Origin: Ardenticatena maritima
Lineage (GTDB): Bacteria; Chloroflexota; Anaerolineae; Ardenticatenales; Ardenticatenaceae
DNA: 64,000 nucleotides
Direction of reading: 5' to 3'
Assembly: GCF_001306175.1 (NCBI RefSeq)
Contig: NZ_LGKN01000004.1
Coordinates: 641,446 to 705,445 of the forward strand
The notes under the pieces are model-generated. The model had not been told where the DNA came from, searched no databases, and saw nothing but the letters and a program-made list of their open reading frames with translations. Position numbers and translations under genes: made by a program. Below are positions 8,735 through 17,753 of the stretch, one piece after another; within the stretch, counting starts at the first letter, position 1; each line of letters begins with the position of its first letter.

Positions 8735-9523
8735 ATGGAGGGTATTCACCCTTGGGCGTCGTGGACGTGGCATAACGGTCAATGGGAAGAAGAAGCAGAC
8801 GGAGCAGTTATTGAAGAAGGGCTGGTGCGCATCCACCTCAACGGGCGCGAATTAGCAACGTTCATGTGCACGCCCTATCACCTTGACGAACTCGCGCTGG
8901 GCTTTTTGCGCGCCGAAGGGCTTATCGCCTCGCTTGATGACGTGCGCATGCTCAACATCTGCCCCAACCGCAATTGCGTCGAAATCTGGCTCCAAGACTT
9001 GACAATAGAACCCCCATCACGTCCGATCATCACATCCGGTTGCGGCGGCGGCATTACGTTCGATGATTTGAGCGCACGCGCCCAACCGCTTCCACTGCAC
9101 ACACACCCCATCATCACGCCTGAAGCCGTCGGGAACCTCATGCGTCAGTTGCAAGAAGCGGCAACACTCTACAAACAGGTGCGCGGCGTCCACACGTCGG
9201 CGTTGAGCGATGGCGAACGGTTATTGCTGGTTGCCGAAGACGTGGGACGCCACAATACAATTGACCGACTATGGGGACAAGCCTTGAAGCAAGGGCTTCC
9301 AACCGAGGGGAAAATCCTGGTGGCAACCGGGCGCATCAGTTCCGAAATGCTCAACAAAGCCGCCAAAATGGGCGTGCCGGTTGTCATTTCACGCACATCG
9401 GCTACCAGCCTGTCGGTGGCGCTGGGGCATGCGTGGCAAATCACGGTGATTGGCTACGCCCGCCACAACCGCTTTCGGGTGTACACATGGCCGCAGCGGG
9501 TTGGGTTGATGAAGAGTTTTTGA
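8735..9523 (+). CDS. fdhD: FdhD-family formate dehydrogenase accessory sulfurtransferase
   Basis: FdhD moves sulfur from a cysteine desulfurase to the molybdenum or tungsten cofactor of formate dehydrogenase. The 262-residue product has the family landmarks: ICTPYH-like MCTPYHLDELALGFL, the loop SGCGGG, DVGRHNTIDR, and the C-terminal RISSEM and SRTSATSLSVALG segments. The catalytic loop holds only C103; the position three residues on (Cys124 in E. coli numbering) is Gly106. The start at 8735 has AAGGAGG upstream; a longer frame to 8684 would overlap the end of the previous gene's spacer without a ribosome site. No formate dehydrogenase is in the window, but mobA lies at 57343. Confidence 0.9.
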   Translation: MEGIHPWASWTWHNGQWEEEADGAVIEEGLVRIHLNGRELATFMCTPYHLDELALGFLRAEGLIASLDDVRMLNICPNRNCVEIWLQDLTIEPPSRPIITSGCGGGITFDDLSARAQPLPLHTHPIITPEAVGNLMRQLQEAATLYKQVRGVHTSALSDGERLLLVAEDVGRHNTIDRLWGQALKQGLPTEGKILVATGRISSEMLNKAAKMGVPVVISRTSATSLSVALGHAWQITVIGYARHNRFRVYTWPQRVGLMKSF

Positions 9524-9623
9524 TAGAGAAATTTAGATAATTAACTAATATTAATAAATTGAACATAAAGCACAAAAGACGATTGTATTTGTTTATTTTT
9601 ATAAGAATTTAGTATTTTATTGT

Positions 9624-9652
9624 TTGAATGGCAAAACGTTTTTGTTTATAAT
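9624..9652 (+). promoter_or_regulatory. promoter of the A+T-rich orphan gene
   Basis: TTGAAT-N17-TATAAT. The spacer holds the palindrome AAAACGTTTT (9633-9642), and CAAAACG is repeated just after the -10 box. The site lies in a conspicuously A+T-rich gap (9524-9686). Confidence 0.6.
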
Positions 9653-9686
9653 TATCAAAACGCTTTAAATCTTAGAGGAGGTTAAA

Positions 9687-10121
9687 ATGTGCGGGACAGA
9701 TTCTTCAGCAGCGGGAGCATCGGCTGCACGCTATAAATTGGCTCGTTTTCTTAACGATAATGGTTTTAAAATTTTGTCATCTACATATGGTTGCCCACCA
9801 TCTGATGAAGATTTTTTGAATGGAATTTTAAAGGCAAGCAAAAAACAAAAATCGTCCTATAGTTCCTCATCAGAATTAGTGATAATTTCTTTTTACTGGT
9901 GGCAAGCTACACATATATTTAAGATTCCAAGATTTATTTTAGACGCCCTACAAAACAAAAAACTCACAAAATACAGTTTGTTTTCCATCAAAACGAGTTA
10001 TGGTAAAAGCACATTTTTCTTAACTATAAATCACCAAAATCAATTTAAAGTATATCGTTATAAATATTGGCAACCGAATGAAGATGTTTTTGAAATATTT
10101 GATGTGAAAGTTGCCTATTAA
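9687..10121 (+). CDS. orphan hypothetical protein in an A+T-rich island
   Basis: I do not recognise this 144-residue protein. It begins MCGTDSS, is basic, and is rich in Lys, Ser and aromatic residues (IISFYWWQATHIF), with no signal peptide or long membrane helix. AGAGGAGG and a good promoter precede it, so it looks like a real gene. Base composition is far lower in G+C than the surroundings across the gene and the 160 bases before it, a sign of recent transfer. The stop codon abuts the end of the converging aceK gene with no spacer and no terminator between them. A defence or toxin role is possible, but nothing in the sequence shows it. Confidence 0.65.
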   Translation: MCGTDSSAAGASAARYKLARFLNDNGFKILSSTYGCPPSDEDFLNGILKASKKQKSSYSSSSELVIISFYWWQATHIFKIPRFILDALQNKKLTKYSLFSIKTSYGKSTFFLTINHQNQFKVYRYKYWQPNEDVFEIFDVKVAY

Positions 10122-11864
10122 CTAGATTGCAGACGACAACCGGCACGCCTCACGATAGGGGAGAATGTAGAGAATCTCACCGCGGCGGTGGCGCTCCTGC
10201 ATGTTCTGCCAAAACTCCACCGTGAACAAATCCCCGTGGTGCGCCACAAACACCTCGCGCAAACGTCCCGTCAACTCCCAAAAGCGCGGAAACTCCTCTG
10301 GAAAAACATCATTGGGCCCCACATGAAACCAGGGCTGTGCCGACAACGCCTCTTCTTCATCACGCGGCTTGGGCAAACGGCGGAAATTGTAGTCGGTCAG
10401 CAATCCCAACTCATCATAATCGTAGAACACAACCCGCCCGTGGCGCGTGACCCCAAAGTTTTTGAGCAGCATATCCCCCGGAAAAATGTTCATTGCCGCC
10501 AAATCCTTGATCGCCTGCCCGTACTCAATCACCGCCGCTTCAGCCGCGGCTTCATCCGCCGCCTTCAAGTACACATCCAGCGGAATGAGCCGCCGCTCGA
10601 CATAGCAATGGCGCACAACCACGCTCTCGGCATCCGCCTGCACGGTTGAAGCCGCCACACGGCACAACTCATCCACCAGGCGGTCATCAAACCGAGCCCG
10701 ATCGAAGCGCAAATGCTCAAATTCCTGCGCATCAATGAGCCGCCCCGCGCGGTCATGCCGAAACACAAGGCGATAGCGTTCCATCACATCGCGGCGGGTG
10801 GTTGTTTTGGGTGGGGCGAACTGGTCTTTGATGATTTTGAACACCAAATCGTAGGTTGGCATGGTGAACACCGTCATCACCATGCCCGGCGTACCGGGGG
10901 CAATCACAAATTTGTCATCAGTCGTCGCCAGGTGGTAGAGCAAATCGCGGTAGAGTTCAGTTTTGCCATGCTTGTTGAACCCCAACGAAATGTAGAGTTC
11001 CGCAATACGCTTGCGGGGCAACATCTTTTTGATGAAGTGCACCAAATCGTAAGGACGCGGTGCATGCACATGAAAATAGGAACGGGCGAAACTGAACAGA
11101 ATGCTCACATCGTTCTCATCCAGCAAGACAGCATCCACCAGCACCCCCCGCCGCCGATTGTGCAGCGCAAGCACCAGCGGCACCAGGTAGGGACCACAGA
11201 ACAACCGCCCCACCAGATACGCCGCCTGGTCGCGGTAGAACACTGCATCCACCACTTCGGCGCGGTCAATCACGCGCAATGCGCCGCTGGTACGCAAATG
11301 GTCGGCGATACGGGCGGCAACCTGTTGGGCGTCGCGCTCGGCGTCTTCATAGGGGACATTGAACGCAAAATCATTCAGGATAGCCAGAATGAGTTCGGCG
11401 ATAGACCAGGTGCGCCCATATGTGCGATAAATCGGGTAGCGGGCGGGGGTGGGCGGTGCGGCAAAGTCTGTATGCACAAATTCAATCTGTGGGTCCACCC
11501 CCACCGTGGTGAAAATGCGGCGCGTAATCGAATTGAAGAAGGTCTCCGCCAGTTCCCAATCGTCGCGCTCGTCAATCAAGCCCGAATAGACCGCCTTCAT
11601 GCTCGCCCACACGAGTTTGTTGTGCAGGCGCTCCGCAAGCGTCTCGCGAATATCGTACACCACGCCGTTGACCACTTCACGGTACAGGTCCAGCCGTTCG
11701 GCGGCATCTTGCCGCGCACCATGCCAATCGCGCTGCTCGAACCGCTCCTGCGCACGTGCGGTAATGGCTTCAAAGCGTCGGCGATAGGTCAAGAACCCAT
11801 CGAAAATGGTATGCGCGCCGATATTGGCGAGACGGCTATCGGTCAGGCGGGTCTGCGACTGCAT
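10122..11864 (-). CDS. aceK: isocitrate dehydrogenase kinase/phosphatase
   Basis: AceK phosphorylates and dephosphorylates isocitrate dehydrogenase to divert isocitrate into the glyoxylate bypass. The 580-residue protein matches the family over its full length. The ATP loop APGTPGMVM begins at A322, the ATP-contacting lysine is K343 (VFKIIKD), and D378, D464 (GDMLLKNFG) and D482 (FYDYDE) line up with E. coli D371, D457 and D475 at identical spacing, so both activities should be intact. AGGAG precedes the ATG. It lies 51 bases downstream of the second glgC on the same strand, probably in one unit with the glycogen genes. No aceA, aceB or icd is nearby. Confidence 0.93.
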   Translation of the reverse strand: MQSQTRLTDSRLANIGAHTIFDGFLTYRRRFEAITARAQERFEQRDWHGARQDAAERLDLYREVVNGVVYDIRETLAERLHNKLVWASMKAVYSGLIDERDDWELAETFFNSITRRIFTTVGVDPQIEFVHTDFAAPPTPARYPIYRTYGRTWSIAELILAILNDFAFNVPYEDAERDAQQVAARIADHLRTSGALRVIDRAEVVDAVFYRDQAAYLVGRLFCGPYLVPLVLALHNRRRGVLVDAVLLDENDVSILFSFARSYFHVHAPRPYDLVHFIKKMLPRKRIAELYISLGFNKHGKTELYRDLLYHLATTDDKFVIAPGTPGMVMTVFTMPTYDLVFKIIKDQFAPPKTTTRRDVMERYRLVFRHDRAGRLIDAQEFEHLRFDRARFDDRLVDELCRVAASTVQADAESVVVRHCYVERRLIPLDVYLKAADEAAAEAAVIEYGQAIKDLAAMNIFPGDMLLKNFGVTRHGRVVFYDYDELGLLTDYNFRRLPKPRDEEEALSAQPWFHVGPNDVFPEEFPRFWELTGRLREVFVAHHGDLFTVEFWQNMQERHRRGEILYILPYREACRLSSAI

Positions 11865-11915
11865 GCCAGGCTCCTCATTTCTGCTTCATTGCAGACAACC
11901 ACAGGCGACTTTCCC

Positions 11916-13187
11916 TCACGCCAGAATGGTCGTGCCCGAGGCAATTTCCTTTTGCTTGAAGTGGCGCGGCTGAGCATACGGATAGACCACGCAATTGCGC
12001 CCAATCACCACCTCGGGGGGAATCTGCGCGCCCTTCCCCACCAGCGTGATGCCTGTATTGAGCACGGTTGGTTGCTCATGGTTGGGGGTGTTATCCTCGC
12101 CAAACCCCACATGCGCCCCCGCACCAATCACAACGTTTTTATCCACAATCGCGCGGTCAACCACCGCCCCACTCTCAATGACCGTATCGGTGAAAATGAT
12201 GGAATCACGCACCTCAGCGCCCGGCGCGACATACACCCCCGGCGACAACACCGAGCGCACCACACGCCCGAAAACCTGCGCCCCGTCGCTGAGCAGGCTT
12301 GTTTCCACCTGCGCTTCGGGGCTGAAAAAGACCGGTGGGCGTTCTTCGCTTTTGGTGTGAATCACCCATTCAGGGTCGTACAAATCGAGCGCGGGGGTTT
12401 CCGCTAGCAAAGCGGTATTGGCTTCCCAGTAGGCTTGCACCGTCCCCACGTCCGCCCAGTAGCCGAGGAAGGGGTAGGCGTAGAGCCGCTTGCCGGCTTC
12501 CAGCATGGTGGGAATCACTTCACGCCCAAAATCGCGTTGCGTTTTGCCGGGACCACTCAGCCACTCAATCAGCAACTGGCGGTTGAACACGTAAATGCCC
12601 ATGCTCGCCAGCGTACTGCGTGTGCGGCGCGGTTTTTCTTCAAAGTAGGTCACGCGCCCATCGGGGTCAGCCGTCACCATGCCGTAGCGCCGCACCTCAT
12701 ACGGGTTGACAGACCGCACCGCAATGGTGACATCGGCGCGTTGTTCAACGTGGTAGCGCAACATGGGGCGGTAGTCCATCTTGTAAATGTGGTCGCCCGC
12801 CAGAATGAGCACCACATCGGTGTTTTGCTCGCGCACCACATCCAGGTGGAAGCGCACCGCGTCGGCTGTCCCTTCCTGCCAGGCGGTGTTTTCTCCCGGT
12901 CGCGCCTGATATGGCTGCAACAGCCGCAACCCGCCGGTGGTGGTTCGGTCCAGGTCCCAGGGGCGACCAATGCCGATATGCTCGTTGAGCGAACGCGGTT
13001 GGTACTGCGTCAACACAGCAACGTTGTAAATGTCGGAGTTGACGCAATTGCTCAGCGGAAAATCAATAATGCGATACTTGCCGCCAAACGGAAGCGCCGC
13101 CTCTGAGCGTAGTGCAGTCAGCACACTCAACGCGGGGCTAGCGCCACCTGCCAAAATCATCGCCAACGTTGAAGGAAATGTCGCCAT
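11916..13187 (-). CDS. GlgC-like ADP-glucose pyrophosphorylase subunit with degenerate active site
   Basis: This 423-residue paralogue of the next gene has a nucleotidyltransferase domain followed by a left-handed beta-helix. Sugar-phosphate and metal motifs remain ([37 protein letters not shown]), but the nucleotide-binding signature is lost: where the first copy reads GGAGTRL and RAKPSV, this one reads GGASPAL and RSEAAL, so the catalytic Arg is Ala19 and the Lys is Glu29, with no length change. By analogy with plant large subunits and Firmicute GlgD, it is probably a regulatory subunit paired with the upstream GlgC. It follows that gene by 15 bases, with GGAG before the ATG. Confidence 0.85.
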   Translation of the reverse strand: MATFPSTLAMILAGGASPALSVLTALRSEAALPFGGKYRIIDFPLSNCVNSDIYNVAVLTQYQPRSLNEHIGIGRPWDLDRTTTGGLRLLQPYQARPGENTAWQEGTADAVRFHLDVVREQNTDVVLILAGDHIYKMDYRPMLRYHVEQRADVTIAVRSVNPYEVRRYGMVTADPDGRVTYFEEKPRRTRSTLASMGIYVFNRQLLIEWLSGPGKTQRDFGREVIPTMLEAGKRLYAYPFLGYWADVGTVQAYWEANTALLAETPALDLYDPEWVIHTKSEERPPVFFSPEAQVETSLLSDGAQVFGRVVRSVLSPGVYVAPGAEVRDSIIFTDTVIESGAVVDRAIVDKNVVIGAGAHVGFGEDNTPNHEQPTVLNTGITLVGKGAQIPPEVVIGRNCVVYPYAQPRHFKQKEIASGTTILA

Positions 13188-13202
13188 GAGCAGACTCCTG
13201 CC

Positions 13203-14465
13203 TTATTCGATGGTTTCACCCGACGGCACTACACCGTCGAAAGGAGCGAAAGCGTCTTCGTCCACATCCGGATGAATGAGCACATTGCGCCCAATGCGCG
13301 TATTGGGGGGCACGTGCGCCGCCTTGCCGATGACACTGATACCGGTGTTGAGTTTATCCGGCTCGGTGCGGTTCGGCGTGTCAACATCATCGCCAACCCC
13401 AACCAGCGCCCCCGCCCCAATGACGACATCTTTATCCACAATCACGCGGTCGAGCACGGCACCCGGTCCAATCCAGGTATCGTTCATCACAACTGATTCG
13501 CGCACCACCGCACCCGGCGACACATACACCCCCGGTGAAAGCACAGAACGCTCCACACGCCCGCGCACAATCGCCCCGTTGCAAATCATGCTTTGCACCA
13601 CGTGCGCTTGAGGTCCCAGTTTGGCGGTGGGGCGCTCATAACTGCGTGTGTGAATGACCCATGAGCGGTCATAGAGTTGCAACGGCGAATCGGGGCGCAA
13701 CAAATCCATGCTGGCTTCCCAGTAGGATTGAATGGTGCCCACATCCACCCAATACCCATCGAAGGGGAACGCGTACACTTTGTGCGTTTCAAGCAGCGCC
13801 GGAATCACATGTTTGCCAAAATCCAGGTCGGGGTGCTGTTCACCAAGCGCCGGCAGCACCGTCCGCAAGACATCCGCGCGGAAAACGTAAATGCCCATGT
13901 TCGCCAACGTGCCGTATTCCGGCGTGTCGGGCTTCTCGTGGAACTCAGTCACGCGCGATTGACGGTTGGTCGTCAAAATGCCGAAGCGGTGTGTTTCGTG
14001 CTCGGGCACATTCATCACGGCAATCGTCAAATCGGCTTCCTTCTCCTGGTGAAACGCCAGCATGGGGCGGTAATCCATCTTGTAGATATGGTCGCCCGAG
14101 AGAATCAGCACCGTATCAGCGCGGACTTCGTCCAGATATTCAAGGTTCTGCAACACGGCGTCCGCCGTCCCACGATACCACTCCTGATGCCCACGCCCCT
14201 GGTAAGGCTGCAAGACGCGCAACCCGCCACGCGAGCGGTCCAAATCCCAGGGGCGACCAATCCCCAAATGGCGATTGAGCGAGTGCGGGCGGTATTGGGT
14301 CAACACGGCAACATCAAAAACGCCTGAATTGACGCAATTGGAAAGCGTGAAGTCAATAATGCGGTATTTTCCAGCAAAGGGCACAGAAGGTTTGGCGCGT
14401 TTGTGCGAAAGAACCGTCAGGCGCGTCCCTGCACCACCGGCGAGGATAATGGCTGCCACTCGCAT
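13203..14465 (-). CDS. glgC: glucose-1-phosphate adenylyltransferase
   Basis: GlgC makes ADP-glucose from ATP and glucose 1-phosphate, the committed step of bacterial glycogen synthesis. The 420-residue protein has the full signature [19 protein letters not shown] (R15, K25), the catalytic Asp in [15 protein letters not shown] for the sugar phosphate, [15 protein letters not shown], and a C-terminal beta-helix with hexapeptide-like repeats that bears allosteric sites in the family. It is the first gene of a glgC-glgC2-aceK unit read leftward from the promoter at 14506-14534, with AAGGAG before the ATG. Confidence 0.94.
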   Translation of the reverse strand: MRVAAIILAGGAGTRLTVLSHKRAKPSVPFAGKYRIIDFTLSNCVNSGVFDVAVLTQYRPHSLNRHLGIGRPWDLDRSRGGLRVLQPYQGRGHQEWYRGTADAVLQNLEYLDEVRADTVLILSGDHIYKMDYRPMLAFHQEKEADLTIAVMNVPEHETHRFGILTTNRQSRVTEFHEKPDTPEYGTLANMGIYVFRADVLRTVLPALGEQHPDLDFGKHVIPALLETHKVYAFPFDGYWVDVGTIQSYWEASMDLLRPDSPLQLYDRSWVIHTRSYERPTAKLGPQAHVVQSMICNGAIVRGRVERSVLSPGVYVSPGAVVRESVVMNDTWIGPGAVLDRVIVDKDVVIGAGALVGVGDDVDTPNRTEPDKLNTGISVIGKAAHVPPNTRIGRNVLIHPDVDEDAFAPFDGVVPSGETIE

Positions 14466-14505
14466 AGGGGTCTCCTTTTTGGCTGTTGGTGCATGCTACA
14501 GGCAA

Positions 14506-14534
14506 AGTGTATCGTGTTTGAAATGGGGTGGCAA
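14506..14534 (-). promoter_or_regulatory. promoter of the glgC-glgC2-aceK unit
   Basis: On the minus strand TTGCCA and TACACT are separated by 17 bases. The start would lie near 14499, about 34 bases before the glgC ATG. Confidence 0.65.
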
Positions 14535-14550
14535 GTGCACTTTGGGCATA

Positions 14551-14576
14551 AAAAAAGCGCGCCCGCAAGCGCGCTT
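14551..14576 (-). terminator. terminator of the tRNA-Ser gene
   Basis: An 8-bp G+C-rich stem (14555-14562 with 14569-14576) is followed on the minus strand by an uninterrupted T tract. It lies nine bases after the tRNA 3' end and before the glgC promoter. Confidence 0.85.
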
Positions 14577-14584
14577 GACCAGAG

Positions 14585-14673
14585 CGGAGAGGGAGGGATT
14601 CGAACCCTCGAGGGCGGTTTCCCACCCTACACGATTTCCAATCGTGCCCGTTCGGCCGCTCCGGCACCTCTCC
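14585..14673 (-). tRNA. tRNA-Ser (GGA)
   Basis: The 89-nt cloverleaf has a 7-bp acceptor stem (GGAGAGG with CCTCTCC), the serine discriminator G, an anticodon arm whose loop reads TTGGAAA (anticodon GGA), a long variable arm typical of class II tRNAs, and a T arm with GGTTCGAATCC. CCA is not encoded. It decodes UCC and UCU. A promoter and a terminator frame it as a single-gene transcript. Confidence 0.95.
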
Positions 14674-14686
14674 AAATGCCTGCGGC

Positions 14687-14714
14687 ATTCTATCCCCCAA
14701 CCCTGCGCTGTCAA
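14687..14714 (-). promoter_or_regulatory. promoter of tRNA-Ser
   Basis: Consensus TTGACA, a 16-base spacer and TAGAAT on the minus strand, with the start about eight bases before the tRNA 5' end. Confidence 0.75.
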
Positions 14715-14750
14715 GTTTTGGGGCAAGAAGAGGCCGCTTGCCGGCGAACA

Positions 14751-14779
14751 TTGACCCCACTTCTCCCGCCGACTATAAT
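14751..14779 (+). promoter_or_regulatory. promoter of the GNAT-like gene
   Basis: TTGACC-N17-TATAAT, back to back with the tRNA promoter. It places the transcript start near 14786 and so rules out the in-frame ATG at 14738 as a start codon. Confidence 0.75.
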
Positions 14780-14854
14780 TTGACCAGCCGCAAGGCACAT
14801 CAACAAACAATCTCCTTCGTCTGTGACGGGCGGAACACAGGAACACATACATTC

Positions 14855-15880
14855 ATGTATCGTATAAGGCTTGCCGATATTTGGCTGGTCTATCGGCTCC
14901 AACACAAAGGGGTTCGGTTAGACGTGCGTTCAGCCGTGTTGGAACCTGCGTCGCCGTTGCGTCTGGTTCTGCCCGCGCTTCTTTCGCCGTGGCATCACCG
15001 CGTTGTCACCATCCCCTTGCGCCGCCGTGACCAGGGACGACGGCAAAGCGGTTTCCTGCAACTGCGCTGGCGCAGCAGCCTTCCAGCCATGGACGTGCTC
15101 TACATTGCACCGTCGCTGGAACACGCCCCTGGTGTGACATGGTTTTGGAAGCACCTGTTGCAACGGGGCGCTGAGGTTGCGGGAGCCGCCGGGGCGCAGC
15201 GGCTGTTCGCCCATGTACCCGCCGAACGCCACGCCGAAATTGAAGTGTTGCGGCAATCCGGGTTCGCCTTGTACGCCCAAGACCGGCTCTTTCGGCTCGA
15301 TCCACCGTGGCCGCTGGCGGAACAAACAACCGTCCCGCGCCACTGGACGCCGCAGTTCGACGTGGATACACACGGCATTCAGCAGTTGTACCGCGCAATT
15401 ACGCCGGCTGTGGTGCAGCAAGCCGAATCCATGGGCAACAACGGCGATACCGCCGGCGGTTGGTGGGGGGAAACCCGCGAAGGATGCTACGTCGTGCGAC
15501 CAGGACCAGGCGAGGTGTTGGGCTACCTGCGGTTGACGCGCGGACAACGAGGGCATTGGCTGAAAATCGTGCTCCATCCGGAGTTGAGCGACCGCGCCGA
15601 TGCCCTGGTGCAAGAAGCGCTTAGCCTGATGCGCGATTGGCCTAAGCGCCCCATTTTTTGCGATGTGCGCGAATACGAAGGCTATGTGGGCGACGGATTG
15701 CAGACACACGGCTTCCGACCAGTGATGACGCGCCGTTTGCTGGTGCGCCACACAACGGTGCCGGTGCGTGTGGCTGAGCGTCAGCGGCTGCATGTGCTCA
15801 ACGGTTCGCGCGAACATGCGCCCACCATGAGCGCCAAGCAGATGCCGCCCACGTATCCGTTCGCCAAAGATAAGCCCTAA
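14855..15880 (+). CDS. hypothetical protein with GNAT-like C-terminal region
   Basis: The 341-residue product starts MYRIRLADIWLVYRLQ. The N-terminal half looks like a divergent acetyltransferase module (VTWFWKHLLQRGAEVAGAAG, AEIEVLRQSGFALYAQDRL), and the C-terminal half repeats the pattern (GEVLGYLRLTRGQRGHWLKI, then LQTHGFRPVMTRRLLVRHT), so it may be a tandem GNAT fold. The conserved acetyl-CoA loop is not clearly preserved, so activity is uncertain. The start was set by the upstream promoter and a GGA element. It ends 35 bases before the R3H ATPase gene and probably shares its transcript. Confidence 0.7.
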   Translation: MYRIRLADIWLVYRLQHKGVRLDVRSAVLEPASPLRLVLPALLSPWHHRVVTIPLRRRDQGRRQSGFLQLRWRSSLPAMDVLYIAPSLEHAPGVTWFWKHLLQRGAEVAGAAGAQRLFAHVPAERHAEIEVLRQSGFALYAQDRLFRLDPPWPLAEQTTVPRHWTPQFDVDTHGIQQLYRAITPAVVQQAESMGNNGDTAGGWWGETREGCYVVRPGPGEVLGYLRLTRGQRGHWLKIVLHPELSDRADALVQEALSLMRDWPKRPIFCDVREYEGYVGDGLQTHGFRPVMTRRLLVRHTTVPVRVAERQRLHVLNGSREHAPTMSAKQMPPTYPFAKDKP

Positions 15881-15915
15881 CAGATTGAAACAGAGGAGGA
15901 CAATCAGGGAATAGG

Positions 15916-17604
15916 ATGAAACACATGGAGACAGCCAACGAAACTTTGGAAGCAATCAACACGAGTGAGGGAACCTCAACCGTGGTCAACCAGATGATTA
16001 CTGATGATATCGAAGCCTTGTTCGACGTGTTGCCGCCGCGCATTCGCGAGCGGTTGCGCGCCATGCCCGACGGCGACCAACTGATCGAAATCGTCATGGA
16101 CCTGGGACGCCTTCCCGAAGCGCGTTTCCCCAACCGTGAAGTGGTGCTGAGCGACCACGAAATCACCCATGACGACCTGGAATACGTCGTAAGCCGCATT
16201 GGCGAGTTCGGCGGCGATAACCGCGCCGGTATCGAGCGCACATTGCACCGCATTAGCGCCATTCGCAACCGGCGCGGCGACATTGTGGGGCTGACCTGCC
16301 GCGTGGGGCGCGCCGTCTTCGGCACGATTGACATCATCCGCGACATCGTCGAAAGCGGCAAAAGCATTCTTCTGCTGGGGCGCCCCGGCGTGGGCAAAAC
16401 CACCATGCTGCGCGAAACGGCGCGCGTGCTTGCCGAGAAGAAGCGCGTCGTGATTGTGGATACGTCGAACGAAATCGGCGGCGACGGCGATATTCCGCAC
16501 CCTGCGATTGGACGCGCCCGCCGTATGCAAGTGCCGCGCCCCGAACTGCAACACGAAGTGATGATTGAAGCGGTCGAAAACCACATGCCCGAAGTCATCG
16601 TGATTGACGAAATCGGGCGCGAACTGGAAGCCCTGGCGGCGCGCACCATCGCCGAGCGCGGCGTCCAACTGGTGGGGACGGCGCACGGCAACACGCTTGA
16701 CAACCTGCTGATGAACCCCACCCTGAGCGACCTGCTGGGCGGGATTCAAAGCGTCACCCTTTCGGACGAAGAAGCCCGCCGCCGCGGGACGCAAAAAAGC
16801 GTGCTGGAACGCAAAGCGCCGCCCACCTTTGACATCGTCATCGAAATTCAAGACCGCGATACGCTCGTCATCCACCACGACGTGGCGCGCGCGGTGGACG
16901 CCATGTTGCGCGGGTATCCCGTCAACAGCGAAGTGCGCCGCCGTGACGAATCGCGCCCCAGCGGCTACGTCAGCGAAGAAGTGGCGGTTGAACCGGGCGA
17001 AATGTTGCGCCGCGCGGGTGGCTTGCGCGGGCGTCCAACGCTCAATGAGCGCACCCCCACACGGGGGAGAAGCAACAACGGGGGGCAAAGCCTCGCCGAA
17101 AGCCCGAGCGCCATCCAGCCTACCGCGCCGGTCCGTTCCACCATGCGCGTTTATCCCTACGGCATTAGCCAGAACCGCCTGAAACAAGCGGCGAAAGCGC
17201 TCAACCTGCCCTTGCTCATCGTCACCGACCTGGGCGAAGCCGACATGCTGATGACCTTGCGGAGTTACTACCGCAAACGCCCACAAATCATTAGCGACGC
17301 CGAACGGCGCGGCTTGCCCGTCTACGTCCTGCGTTCAAACACTGTGGCGCAAATGGAACAGGCGCTGGCGGACATTTTCGGGCTTGCCGCCGAAGTGGAC
17401 CCTTACACGCGCGCCATGGAAGAAGCCCGTCTCGCTATCGAGAAAATTCAATCGGGGCAGGCAACCAGCGTGGAACTCTCACCGCAAAGCGCATACATTC
17501 GCCGCCAACAGCATGAACTGGCACGCCAGGCGAACCTCATTAGCCGCAGTCTGGGCAAAGAGCCGCGTCGGCGTGTGCGCATTTACGCCAACAAAACGCT
17601 CTAA
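15916..17604 (+). CDS. Ycf45/SpoIIIAA-like AAA ATPase with C-terminal R3H domain
   Basis: This 562-residue ATPase has a Walker A loop GRPGVGKTT (K161, T162) and a Walker B DEIG (D231, E232) in a secretion-ATPase-like core close to SpoIIIAA and plastid Ycf45. A variable linker (about 345-405) leads to a C-terminal segment that ends in an R3H-type nucleic acid-binding motif: IRRQQHELA, then SLGKEPRRRVRIY. By family it binds single-stranded nucleic acid; its cellular role is not established. Two in-frame ATGs, three codons apart, are possible starts. A strong terminator follows 20 bases after the stop. Confidence 0.85.
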   Translation: MKHMETANETLEAINTSEGTSTVVNQMITDDIEALFDVLPPRIRERLRAMPDGDQLIEIVMDLGRLPEARFPNREVVLSDHEITHDDLEYVVSRIGEFGGDNRAGIERTLHRISAIRNRRGDIVGLTCRVGRAVFGTIDIIRDIVESGKSILLLGRPGVGKTTMLRETARVLAEKKRVVIVDTSNEIGGDGDIPHPAIGRARRMQVPRPELQHEVMIEAVENHMPEVIVIDEIGRELEALAARTIAERGVQLVGTAHGNTLDNLLMNPTLSDLLGGIQSVTLSDEEARRRGTQKSVLERKAPPTFDIVIEIQDRDTLVIHHDVARAVDAMLRGYPVNSEVRRRDESRPSGYVSEEVAVEPGEMLRRAGGLRGRPTLNERTPTRGRSNNGGQSLAESPSAIQPTAPVRSTMRVYPYGISQNRLKQAAKALNLPLLIVTDLGEADMLMTLRSYYRKRPQIISDAERRGLPVYVLRSNTVAQMEQALADIFGLAAEVDPYTRAMEEARLAIEKIQSGQATSVELSPQSAYIRRQQHELARQANLISRSLGKEPRRRVRIYANKTL

Positions 17605-17623
17605 TCCGTACACCGAGAGAGCA

Positions 17624-17658
17624 AGAAGGTGGCCTGACGCGCCACCTTCTTCTTTTTT
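17624..17658 (+). terminator. terminator of the R3H ATPase gene
   Basis: A 10-bp stem (17624-17633 with 17641-17650, seven-base loop) is followed by a T-rich tail of eight bases. Confidence 0.85.
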
Positions 17659-17678
17659 GGCTCACACGTAAAAGCGCG

Positions 17679-17706
17679 TTGACATGCGTAGTGGCAAGGC
17701 TATACT
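17679..17706 (+). promoter_or_regulatory. promoter of the grpE-dnaJ-htrA unit
   Basis: Consensus TTGACA, a 16-base spacer, then TATACT. The predicted start is near 17713, about 40 bases before grpE. No CIRCE element is present, so this chaperone unit appears to use a housekeeping-type promoter. Confidence 0.75.
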
Positions 17707-17753
17707 ACGCCCACGTACCGAATGGGAGCGGAACCCCCGCGAGAGGATGAATC

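Noticed and set aside
10713..12407. Plus-strand open frame spanning parts of aceK and glgC2
   Set aside because: It crosses two clearly supported minus-strand genes and has no family features; it is a product of codon bias.
14738..14854. Longer N-terminus for the GNAT-like protein
   Set aside because: It would start before the -35 box of a TTGACC-N17-TATAAT promoter.
15976..17286. Minus-strand open frame opposite the R3H ATPase
   Set aside because: Shadow frame of a well-supported ATPase; no ribosome site or recognisable motif.
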